Below, one piece after another: positions 1-5,821 of a stretch of 12,334 nt of DNA. How positions within the stretch are numbered: the first letter of the stretch is position 1; the number at the start of each line of letters is the position of its first letter. A program made the position numbers and the translations under genes. The DNA comes from an uncultured Streptomyces sp. (GTDB lineage Bacteria > Actinomycetota > Actinomycetes > Streptomycetales > Streptomycetaceae), in assembly GCA_946480485.1 (NCBI GenBank), contig CAMLJW010000117.1:1-12334 (forward strand), written 5' to 3'. The notes below the pieces were generated by a model. It was given only the letters and a program-made list of their open reading frames with translations. It did not search any database and was not told the DNA's origin.

Positions 1-2
1 AG

Positions 3-1169
3 GAGTTCGCCGGGCTGTTGGGGCGCTCGGAAGCGTGGGTGTCCCAGGTGGAGCGGGGCGTGCGCCGCATCGACCGGATGACCGTGCTGGAGAAGGTCGC
101 CGAGGTTCTCGAAGTACCGGTTGCCGAGCTGGCGGCCGAGGCTCCCATCGTGGCGTCGGTGACCGAGGGGGAACCGCCGGGCGCGAGTCGGCTGCGGCTG
201 GTGCTGAGCGCCGCACACTCGCTGAAGGCGGTCCTCGACGAGCGGGATGCGTCCCCAGATGTGCCGGCGCTTCGCGCAGAGGTTGAGCGCGCGTGGTCGC
301 TGACCCATCAGGGCAACTACGCCGACCTGGCCGAGTTGCTCGAAGGGCTGGTTCCCCGGCTGGAGTCGGCCACCCGGTCGGTTCCGGAGTCGGAGCGTCC
401 CGAGCTGTTCCGGCTGATGGCCGTCATGTATCACACGTGCGGTGGAGCGCTGGCGAACATGGGGGAGCCCGAGGCGGCCTGGATCGCCGTCGACCGTGCG
501 GTGGTCGCTGCCGAGCGGGCGAACGATCCGCTGCTGATGGCAGCTGGTGAGTTCCGGTTGTCGATCGTCTTCCTCGGCGCGCGCCACTTCGACCAGGCGG
601 CGCATGCGTCCGGGAGCGCGGCCGATGCGCTGCGGTCCCTGGCGGCGAAGTCGGGTGAGGTTGAGGCGGTGGCGTTGCGTGGTGCGCTGACGTTGCAACG
701 GGCGGTCGCTGCCGCTCGGTTGAACCTGGCCGATGAGGCGTACGGGTATCTCCGTGATGCCCGTGAGATGGCCGAACAAGTGGGTGACGGGCGCAACGAC
801 TACAACACCGAGTTCGGGCCGACCAACGTCGGGTTGCACGAGGTGTCCGTTGCGGTCGACCTCGGGGACGCCGGAGTCGCGCTGCGGGCCGCTCAGGGCG
901 TTGACGCCTCGGGGCTGTCCGCAGAACGGCAGACGCGCTTTCAGATCGATGTCGCAAGGGCCTACGCCCAGCGTCGGCAGGTCGCTGATGCGGTCTCGGC
1001 ACTGCTGAGGGCGCGTGAGTTGTCGCCAGAGATGGTGCGGGCCCTGCCGATCGTCAAGCAGCTCGCGGCGGACCTGCTGACCATGAGCCAGCCACCCTCT
1101 GAAGATCTGCGGGCGCTGGCGGGGGAGTTGGGGGTACACGAAGTAGCGGACCGGCCAATAAAGTATTAG
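3..1169 (+). CDS. XRE-family helix-turn-helix regulator with helical-repeat C-terminus (5' partial)
   Basis: The reading frame is open from the first bases of the window (GAG at position 3), so the true start lies upstream; the TTG at 18 is internal. The first visible residues are the second half of a Cro/C1-type HTH: a recognition-helix segment (RSEAWVSQVERG) and the following helices (TVLEKVAEVLEV). About 25-30 N-terminal residues are probably missing. The remaining ~330 residues are Ala/Leu/Arg-rich amphipathic helices resembling TPR repeats (for example around 'GNYADLAELLEGLVPRL'), an architecture common in Streptomyces regulators that may sense a peptide or partner protein. No enzymatic motif is seen. 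Codon use includes many GTT, CGT, GGT and TTG codons, less G/C-biased than gpmA or mshA, which hints at accessory origin. The gene ends with TAG inside a putative promoter for the next stretch. Target and ligand are unknown. Confidence 0.85.
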   Translation, partial: EFAGLLGRSEAWVSQVERGVRRIDRMTVLEKVAEVLEVPVAELAAEAPIVASVTEGEPPGASRLRLVLSAAHSLKAVLDERDASPDVPALRAEVERAWSLTHQGNYADLAELLEGLVPRLESATRSVPESERPELFRLMAVMYHTCGGALANMGEPEAAWIAVDRAVVAAERANDPLLMAAGEFRLSIVFLGARHFDQAAHASGSAADALRSLAAKSGEVEAVALRGALTLQRAVAAARLNLADEAYGYLRDAREMAEQVGDGRNDYNTEFGPTNVGLHEVSVAVDLGDAGVALRAAQGVDASGLSAERQTRFQIDVARAYAQRRQVADAVSALLRARELSPEMVRALPIVKQLAADLLTMSQPPSEDLRALAGELGVHEVADRPIKY

Positions 1170-1195
1170 ACAGTACCTTATGTGCGGGTTACTGT
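1167..1195 (+). promoter_or_regulatory. Candidate housekeeping-type promoter (TAGACA-N17-TACTGT)
   Basis: TAGACA (1167-1172) and TACTGT (1190-1195) are separated by exactly 17 bases and resemble the -35/-10 elements used by the principal Streptomyces sigma factor. The -35 overlaps the stop codon of the XRE-type regulator. Transcription would begin near 1202 and run into a stretch with an SD-like AGAGGAG at 1226-1232 before a GTG at 1238. Inferred from consensus only. Confidence 0.4.
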
Positions 1196-1493
1196 GGTTG
1201 GTGTCGGCGCACCCCCTTCGCGTCCAGAGGAGCGGTTGTGCGGGCATGCGAAACGTGCCGGAGCAGGAAGGCAGAATTGCAGCGGTGCGTCAGCGAAAAT
1301 GGCCACAGAAAACAGATGTGGCCTGAGCGGGAGGCAGCCCACTCAGGCCGGGTGCACCGTTGGCATCAACGCTCCCGGAGCGTATCGCGCCCAGCCCGTA
1401 TGCGGTCAACCTCCTGCTACATAGCCATTCGTCACTGAATGCGCCGTACTGTGCGTGCCGCGCGCAAGGGAGAGACGGCCCACGGCCGCTGAA
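1170..1493. other. Gene-poor spacer between the XRE regulator and the gpmA terminator
   Basis: Apart from the promoter and small ORF described separately, this spacer holds an inverted repeat GGCCTGAG/CTCAGGCC (1320-1327 and 1342-1349, 14-base loop, no T-run) that could end transcription of the regulator. It also holds a short palindrome CATTC-N6-GAATG at 1426-1441. No tRNA-like fold, integrase or transposase sequence is seen. Confidence 0.5.
1238..1438 (+). CDS. Possible small Cys/Arg-rich protein (66 aa), uncertain
   Basis: A GTG at 1238 is preceded by AGAGGAG at 1226-1232 (5-base spacing) and lies about 36 bases downstream of the start point predicted from the promoter at 1167-1195. The product would be 66 residues, basic, beginning with a C-x-x-C pair (VRACETCRSRK). 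I do not recognise a family. Third codon positions are not strongly G/C-rich, and the frame covers an 8-bp inverted repeat (1320-1327 with 1342-1349), so the stretch may instead be a non-coding transcript or untranslated tail of the upstream gene. An alternative overlapping frame (1182-1424) has no ribosome binding site. Confidence 0.25.
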   Translation: MRACETCRSRKAELQRCVSENGHRKQMWPEREAAHSGRVHRWHQRSRSVSRPARMRSTSCYIAIRH

Positions 1494-1531
1494 AAGCCCC
1501 CTACCTGCGGGTTCCCGCAGGTAGGGGGCTT
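1494..1531 (-). terminator. Strong hairpin terminator downstream of gpmA
   Basis: Two perfectly complementary 18-base arms (1494-1511 and 1514-1531) are separated by TT, giving a stem of about 17 bp with a 4-base loop. The hairpin begins 13 bases past the gpmA stop codon. It has no long T-tract, as is usual for high-GC actinomycete terminators. The A/T ends of the stem make it plausible in both orientations, which would insulate gpmA from readthrough from the left. Confidence 0.9.
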
Positions 1532-1543
1532 GATCGCGTTCGC

Positions 1544-2305
1544 TTACTTCTTCTTGCCCTGGTTCTTGACCGCCTCGATCGCCGCCGCGGCGGCGTCCGG
1601 GTCGAGGTAGGTGCCGCCGGGGTTCGCCGGCTTGAACTCGGCGTCGAGTTCGTACGACAGCGGGATGCCCGTCGGGATGTTCAGGCCCGCGATGTCCGTG
1701 TCGGAGATGCCGTCGAGGTGCTTGACGAGGGCGCGCAGCGAGTTGCCGTGCGCCGCCACCAGGACCGTACGGCCGGAGAGCAGATCCGGGACGATGCCGT
1801 CGAACCAGTACGGGAGCATGCGGCCGACGACGTCCTTGAGGCATTCGGTCCGCGGGCGCAGCTCCGGCGGCAGCGTGGCGTAGCGCGGGTCGTCGAACTG
1901 GGAGTACTCGGCGTCGTTCGCGAGCGGCGGCGGAGGCGTGTCGTACGAGCGGCGCCACAGCATGAACTGCTCCTCGCCGAACTCGGCGAGGGTCTGGGCC
2001 TTGTCCTTGCCCTGCAGGGCACCGTAGTGACGCTCGTTCAGGCGCCACGAGCGGTGGACCGGGATCCAGAGGCGGTCGGCCGCCTCCAGCGCCAGTTGCG
2101 CGGTGCGGATCGCGCGCTTCTGGAGCGAGGTATGCACGACGTCGGGCAGCAGACCGGCGTCCTTGAGCAGCTCACCGCCGCGGACTGCCTCCTTCTCGCC
2201 CTTCTCGTTGAGGTTCACGTCCACCCAGCCGGTGAACAGGTTCTTCGCGTTCCATTCGCTCTCGCCGTGGCGGAGGAGGATCAGCTTGTACGGTGCGTCG
2301 GCCAT
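1544..2305 (-). CDS. gpmA: 2,3-bisphosphoglycerate-dependent phosphoglycerate mutase
   Basis: Interconverts 3-phosphoglycerate and 2-phosphoglycerate in glycolysis and gluconeogenesis in the cytoplasm. The 253-residue product has the dPGM layout: the phospho-histidine motif [10 protein letters not shown] (H13), FTGWVDVNL, the conserved [10 protein letters not shown] segment (E91), and the second catalytic histidine in VAAHGNSLR (H186). It ends in a lysine-rich tail, and its length is normal for the family. The ATG at 2305 begins the conserved MADAPYKL N-terminus; a longer open frame to 2407 lacks family sequence. No Shine-Dalgarno is visible, but TACGCT lies 7 bases upstream, suggesting a leaderless transcript. 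It is followed by a strong terminator and lies 129 bases downstream of the YbjN-domain gene on the same strand, as in the mycobacterial mshA-gpm1 neighbourhood. Confidence 0.97.
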   Translation of the reverse strand: MADAPYKLILLRHGESEWNAKNLFTGWVDVNLNEKGEKEAVRGGELLKDAGLLPDVVHTSLQKRAIRTAQLALEAADRLWIPVHRSWRLNERHYGALQGKDKAQTLAEFGEEQFMLWRRSYDTPPPPLANDAEYSQFDDPRYATLPPELRPRTECLKDVVGRMLPYWFDGIVPDLLSGRTVLVAAHGNSLRALVKHLDGISDTDIAGLNIPTGIPLSYELDAEFKPANPGGTYLDPDAAAAAIEAVKNQGKKK

Positions 2306-2312
2306 GGCCCCG

Positions 2313-2318
2313 AGCGTA
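2313..2318 (-). promoter_or_regulatory. -10-like element for a leaderless gpmA transcript
   Basis: On the minus strand TACGCT (TANNNT) ends 7 bases before the gpmA ATG, the distance expected if transcription starts at or next to the start codon. No ribosome binding site lies between. No convincing -35 is seen. Confidence 0.35.
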
Positions 2319-2434
2319 ATCGAACCCACAGATCGCCTGTACGCCTGCCCGTAAGGCGGACGACCGCTCACCGGGATCCGAAGGCGCGGTGCCAGACGTC
2401 GCGGCACAGGCAGGAAACTCCGGACAGGCCCTGG

Positions 2435-2920
2435 CTAGGGGCGCTGGGTCAGGTGGGTGAACGCGTCAAGGTTGCGCGTGGACTCGCCGCGGGACATCCG
2501 CCAGGCGTACTCCTTGCGGATGGCGGACGCGAAACCGAGCTCAAGAAGGGTGTTGAAACTGCCGTCGGCGGCCTCCAGGACCGACCCCAGGAGCCGGTCG
2601 AGCTCCTCCTCGGTGACGGCGGCCAGCGGCAGTTTGCCGGCCACGTAGACGTCCCCGAGGGAGTCGACCGCGTAACTCACGCCGTACAGCTTGAGATTGC
2701 GCTCCAGGAGCCAGCGGTGGACGCCCTCCGCGTTCTCGTCGGGGCGTCGGATCACGAACGCGTTCAGGGAGAGCGAGTGCTTGCCGACGATCAGCGAGAG
2801 CGTGGTGGAGAGCTTGCGGGTGCCGGGCAGCTTCACGACGTACGAGCCGGAAGACGGACTCTCCCACTCCAGTTCGGCGTCGTTGAGGACCTGCTCGATG
2901 ATCGCCCCTGCGTCTGCCAT
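2435..2920 (-). CDS. YbjN-domain protein
   Basis: A 161-residue soluble protein with the YbjN fold signature. The N-terminal amphipathic helix 'AGAIIEQVLNDAELEWE' is followed by strands (SYVVKLPG, STTLSLIVGKHSLSLNAFVIRRP), a helix with the family's HRWLLERN segment, a strand pair (YGVSYAVDSLGDVYVAGKLP) and a C-terminal helix. YbjN proteins resemble type III secretion chaperones in fold; their actinobacterial role is not established. The gene sits 43 bases downstream of mshA. A YbjN-like gene is also found next to mshA in mycobacteria (Rv0487, from memory), so a link to thiol metabolism is possible but unproven. The ATG at 2920 is chosen because it starts the conserved helix; TACGCT lies 6 bases upstream and there is no Shine-Dalgarno, which suggests an additional leaderless transcript. 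Confidence 0.9.
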   Translation of the reverse strand: MADAGAIIEQVLNDAELEWESPSSGSYVVKLPGTRKLSTTLSLIVGKHSLSLNAFVIRRPDENAEGVHRWLLERNLKLYGVSYAVDSLGDVYVAGKLPLAAVTEEELDRLLGSVLEAADGSFNTLLELGFASAIRKEYAWRMSRGESTRNLDAFTHLTQRP

Positions 2921-2926
2921 GAGGGG

Positions 2927-2932
2927 AGCGTA
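2927..2932 (-). promoter_or_regulatory. -10-like element for a leaderless YbjN-gene transcript
   Basis: Minus-strand TACGCT ends 6 bases before the ATG of the YbjN-domain gene. It is the same hexamer, at nearly the same distance, as in front of gpmA. It would give the YbjN gene its own transcript inside the 43-base gap after mshA. Confidence 0.3.
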
Positions 2933-2963
2933 CGACAGGCGTCGCACGCTGCGGCGCACGCTC

Positions 2964-4301
2964 TCAGCCGTGGTGGGAGCGCACGCGACGGCGGTGGTCG
3001 TGCATGGCCGCCGTGTAGACGTCCGCCGTGGCCGAGGCCGCCGTGTCCCAGCCGAAGGACTTGGCGTGCCAGGCGGCGGCCGCGCCCATCCGGTCGGGCA
3101 GGGCAGGGTTGTCGGCGAAATCGCGCAGCACGCGCGCGTAGTCGACGGGATCGTGGCCGGAGACCAGGAAGCCGGTCTCCTTGTTCCGCACGGCGACGGG
3201 GAGCCCCCCCACGGCGGCCGCGAGCACCGGCGTACCGGCCGCCTGCGCCTCTATGGCGACAAGCCCGAAGGACTCGCTGTAGGAGGGCATGACGAGCACG
3301 GACGCGGCCCGGAACCAGTCCGCGAGCTGGTCCTGGTCTACGGGCGGGCGGAAGCAAACGACGTCGGCGATGCCCAGGCCGGCGGCGAGTTTCTGCAGGC
3401 CCTCGGGCTTGGCGAGACCACTGCCGCTCGGACCGCCCACTACAGGAACCATGATTCTCGAGCGGAGATCGGGACGCTCCTCCAGGAGGACGGCGATCGC
3501 GCGCAGCAGGACGTCGGGGGCCTTCAGTGGCTGGATGCGGCCCGCGAAGAGGGGGATCAGGGCGTCCTGCGGCAGGCCGAGGCGGGTGCGGGCGGCGGCG
3601 CGGCCGTCGGCCTGGCGGAAGCGGTCGAGGTTCACGCCCGGGTGGACGACCGCGACCTTGCCGGGGTCGGCCTCGTAGTGGCGTACGAGTTCGTCGGCCT
3701 CTTCGGAGGTGTTGGCGATAAGGCGGTCGGCGGCGCGGACGATCTGGGTCTCACCGATGACGCGGGCGGCGGGCTCGGGGCTGTCGCCCTCGGCCAGGGC
3801 GGCGTTCTTGACCTTCGCCATGGTGTGCATGGCGTGCACCAGGGGCGCGCCCCAGCGTTCGGCGGCCAGCCAGCCGACGTGGCCGGAGAGCCAGTAGTGC
3901 GAGTGCACCAGGTCGTAGTAGCCGGGGCGGTGGCCGGCCCAGGCCTGCATCACACCGTGCGTGAACGCGCAGAGCTGGGCGGGCAGGTCCTCCTTGGCAA
4001 GGCCTTCGTAGGGGCCGGAGTCGACATGGCGTACGAGAACGCCGGGCGCGAGCTCCACGGTGGGCGGCAGTGCGCCGGTGGTCGCGCGCGTGAAGATCTC
4101 GACCTCGATGTTGATCGCGGCGAGGCGCTGGGCCAACTCCACGATGTAGACGTTCATACCGCCGGCGTCGCCCATGCCGGGCTGGTGGAGCGGTGAGGTG
4201 TGCACGGAGAGCATCGCGACGCGGCGTGGCCTGCGGTGCAGCCTGAGCCTCGAGGGCGCCGCCGGGTGGCGACGCCCGAGCCTGCTCACGTACTGGCTCA
4301 C
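2964..4301 (-). CDS. mshA: D-inositol-3-phosphate glycosyltransferase (mycothiol synthesis)
   Basis: Transfers N-acetylglucosamine from UDP-GlcNAc to 1-L-myo-inositol-1-phosphate, the first committed step of mycothiol synthesis. The 445-residue product is a GT-B glycosyltransferase of family GT4. Visible landmarks are the N-terminal glycine-rich acceptor loop GDAGGMNVY (44-52), HSHYWLSG (133-140), the diphosphate-binding pair in AGRIQPLK (R255, K260), and the E-x7-E motif (E343, E351) in SESFGLVAIE. The first ~28 residues form a basic extension before the first strand. The GTG at 4301 is chosen because AAGGAGG lies 8 bases upstream; the open frame continuing to 5156 is only read-through antisense to the methyltransferase. 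It is divergent from the methyltransferase gene and followed by the YbjN and gpmA genes. A sigma-R-like promoter precedes it. Confidence 0.97.
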   Translation of the reverse strand: MSQYVSRLGRRHPAAPSRLRLHRRPRRVAMLSVHTSPLHQPGMGDAGGMNVYIVELAQRLAAINIEVEIFTRATTGALPPTVELAPGVLVRHVDSGPYEGLAKEDLPAQLCAFTHGVMQAWAGHRPGYYDLVHSHYWLSGHVGWLAAERWGAPLVHAMHTMAKVKNAALAEGDSPEPAARVIGETQIVRAADRLIANTSEEADELVRHYEADPGKVAVVHPGVNLDRFRQADGRAAARTRLGLPQDALIPLFAGRIQPLKAPDVLLRAIAVLLEERPDLRSRIMVPVVGGPSGSGLAKPEGLQKLAAGLGIADVVCFRPPVDQDQLADWFRAASVLVMPSYSESFGLVAIEAQAAGTPVLAAAVGGLPVAVRNKETGFLVSGHDPVDYARVLRDFADNPALPDRMGAAAAWHAKSFGWDTAASATADVYTAAMHDHRRRVRSHHG

Positions 4302-4363
4302 GTGTCGTTCCTCCTTGCTGCGGGCCGGCCGGCCGGAGGGCCTGGGCACCCTCCACAGGCGGG

Positions 4364-4390
4364 AACGCCGGAGCCGCCCGCGCCATTTCC
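4364..4390 (-). promoter_or_regulatory. Sigma-R-like promoter of mshA (GGAAA-N19-GTT)
   Basis: Read on the minus strand, GGAAAT (4390-4385) is followed after 18 bases by GTT (4366-4364). This is one mismatch from the sigma-R consensus GGAAT-N18/19-GTT. A start point about 7 bases further would leave a leader of roughly 55 bases before the GTG at 4301 and its AAGGAGG. Sigma-R, the thiol-oxidative stress factor of Streptomyces, is known to drive mycothiol-related genes, which fits the gene downstream. Consensus match only. Confidence 0.5.
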
Positions 4391-4516
4391 TCTTTGCCGA
4401 ATCATTGCCCTTGATCGCCCAACCGTTCGAGCACCACCGTGTGGGGGCACAGCGCAGGAGCGACCGCCGCGCCCCCACCGAGCGGCGCTCGGCGACCGGC
4501 CGCCGATCGGGCCGCT

Positions 4517-4522
4517 TACCCT
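4517..4522 (+). promoter_or_regulatory. -10-like element for a leaderless methyltransferase transcript
   Basis: TACCCT (TANNNT) ends 7 bases before the methyltransferase ATG and no ribosome binding site intervenes. The -35 region is not recognisable. Confidence 0.35.
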
Positions 4523-4529
4523 CTTGGGC

Positions 4530-5342
4530 ATGACAGCCCGCGCAGCGACCCGCCCCGTGGGAACGGTGACGCGCGGGACCACCCATCCGAACCGGCTGCG
4601 GCGCATGGACCGCTGGATCGCGGCCGTCCACGGCGCCGAACTGCGCCGGGCCGGCGACCCCGTCGCGGTCGACCTCGGATACGGGGCCGCCCCCTGGACC
4701 GCGGTGGAGCTCCTCCAGCGACTGCGTACCGCCGCTCCACGCGCGCGCGTGGTCGGTGTCGAGATCGAACCGGCCCGGGTCGCGGCCGCGCGGCCGTACG
4801 AACGCGAGGGACTCGCCTTCCGGCACGGCGGCTTCGAGATCCCGCTCTCGGAGCGGCCGCTGCTGATCCGTGCGGCCAACGTGCTGCGCCAGTACGAGGA
4901 GGGGGAGGTCACCAAGGCGTGGGCACGGCTGTGCGCCCGCCTCGCACCGGCGTGCGCCAACGCGCGTGGTGGGCTCCTCGTCGAGGGGACGTGCGACGAG
5001 ATCGGCCGTCGGCACGTCTGGGTCGCGCTGGGCCCGGAAGGGCCACGCACGGTCACCTTCGCCGCCCGCCTCGGCTCCCTGGACCGCCCCTCCGACCTCG
5101 CCGAGCGCCTCCCCAAGGCCCTCATCCACCGCAACGTCCCAGGCGAACCGGCGCACGCCTTCCTACGCGACTTCGACCGCGCCTGGGCGGCCGCCGCGCC
5201 GTACGCCTCGTACGGCGCCCGGCAGCGCTGGATCCGGGCCGTGCGCGACCTGAAGGCCGACTGGCCCGTGACGGACGGCGTGACGCGCTGGCGACAGGGT
5301 GAAGTGACCGTGCTGTGGGAGGCGTTGGCGCCACGGGCGTGA
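4530..5342 (+). CDS. Class I SAM-dependent methyltransferase
   Basis: A 270-residue protein with a Rossmann-type methyltransferase core. Motif I is AVDLGYGAAPWTAVEL near residues 46-61 (GxG-like loop), and motif II is the acidic end of strand 2 in VVGVEIEPARV. The later segment LIRAANVLRQY matches the motif IV region. The C-terminal half is rich in Trp and Arg and has no domain that I recognise. The substrate is unknown. It is divergently transcribed from mshA across a 228-base region. The ATG at 4530 has no Shine-Dalgarno, but TACCCT (4517-4522) lies 7 bases upstream, so a leaderless transcript is likely. The upstream open frame (to 4200) is antisense to the start of mshA and is not used. 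Confidence 0.85.
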   Translation: MTARAATRPVGTVTRGTTHPNRLRRMDRWIAAVHGAELRRAGDPVAVDLGYGAAPWTAVELLQRLRTAAPRARVVGVEIEPARVAAARPYEREGLAFRHGGFEIPLSERPLLIRAANVLRQYEEGEVTKAWARLCARLAPACANARGGLLVEGTCDEIGRRHVWVALGPEGPRTVTFAARLGSLDRPSDLAERLPKALIHRNVPGEPAHAFLRDFDRAWAAAAPYASYGARQRWIRAVRDLKADWPVTDGVTRWRQGEVTVLWEALAPRA

Positions 5343-5387
5343 CGGCGCACCGGAAGGCGTCGGCACCCCTACCGCGCCGCGGCCACT

Positions 5388-5419
5388 GGGAGCGGGGCGG
5401 AGTATGGGATGGGATGGGG
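5388..5419 (+). other. G-run cluster, possible G-quadruplex
   Basis: Five runs of three or four G fall within 32 bases: 5388-5390, 5394-5397, 5406-5408, 5411-5413 and 5416-5419. Three loops are 2-3 bases and one is 8 bases. It lies just downstream of the methyltransferase stop codon, where a stable G-rich structure could slow transcription or help ending. Structure formation is inferred only. Confidence 0.35.
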
Positions 5420-5452
5420 CAAGCGGTTTTTGATCCCGTCTGGGCGGCGTCC

Positions 5453-5509
5453 GCTCCCGTCCGGCCTCTGCTCCCGTCCGGCCTCTGCTCCCGTCCGGCG
5501 ATTGAGGAC
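5453..5509 (+). repeat. 17-bp tandem repeat of the Streptomyces intergenic type
   Basis: GCTCCCGTCCGGCCTCT occurs twice in tandem (5453-5469, 5470-5486). A third copy starts identically at 5487 and then runs into CCGTCCGGCGATTGAGGAC. The CGTCCGGCG-TTGAGGAC core is widespread between genes in Streptomyces chromosomes. A weaker related unit (TCCCGTCTGGGCGGCG) sits just upstream around 5434-5449. There are no spacers of uniform length, so this is not a CRISPR array. Confidence 0.75.
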
Positions 5510-5821
5510 GTGCCCGTAGGGCGACAAACGTGTGCACTCCCAGACACTCACCTGAGGCATGACCTCACCGGGGTGACCTGCCCCACGTGACGCTCAGCAG
5601 GTTCCCGGAACCCTCTCAACCCCGGCGACGTGATGTTCGTCATTACCGGCCGAGCCAACCATGCCCAAAAGCGTTGCAGGTTGCGGCATATGACGGCGCT
5701 GTTTTCCGCACAGAGCACCTTTCGGCATTCCTTTGGAGCGGCAGCTGACGCTATGGTCCCCGTCGGTAGGTCGAGACCCCTTGCCCCACCGTGCCCTCGG
5801 GGGAGGGAAGGAACGAAGACG

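Larger units (their letters stand above)
5343..5821. other. 479-bp intergenic region with G-runs, repeats and small inverted repeats
   Basis: No convincing gene is present. From left to right it holds a run of five G-tracts (5388-5419), a Streptomyces-type repeat (5453-5509) and the inverted repeat TGAGG-CATGA-CCTCA (5553-5567) directly followed by CACC-GG-GGTG. A more AT-rich stretch (about 5630-5760) probably contains the promoter of the downstream phosphatase gene, though no consensus pair is clear. AAGGA at 5807-5813 serves as ribosome binding site for the ATG at 5822. Confidence 0.6.

Noticed and set aside
1238..1540. tRNA gene or attachment site next to the terminator
   Set aside because: No T-loop GTTCGA-type sequence or cloverleaf arms and no integrase in the window.
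1718..3292. 524-residue plus-strand open frame across gpmA and the YbjN gene
   Set aside because: It is antisense to two genes with unmistakable family motifs; its length is an effect of high GC, which removes stop codons from shadow frames.
2691..4196. 501-residue plus-strand open frame antisense to mshA
   Set aside because: It is a shadow of mshA, Gly/Val/Arg-rich without domain motifs or ribosome binding site.
2964..5156. Apparent 730-residue minus-strand fusion ending in MshA
   Set aside because: The first ~285 residues are antisense to the methyltransferase and the intergenic region; AAGGAGG places the real start at 4301.
5453..5509. Possible CRISPR array (short repeats)
   Set aside because: The 17-bp units abut without unique spacers and there are no cas genes.
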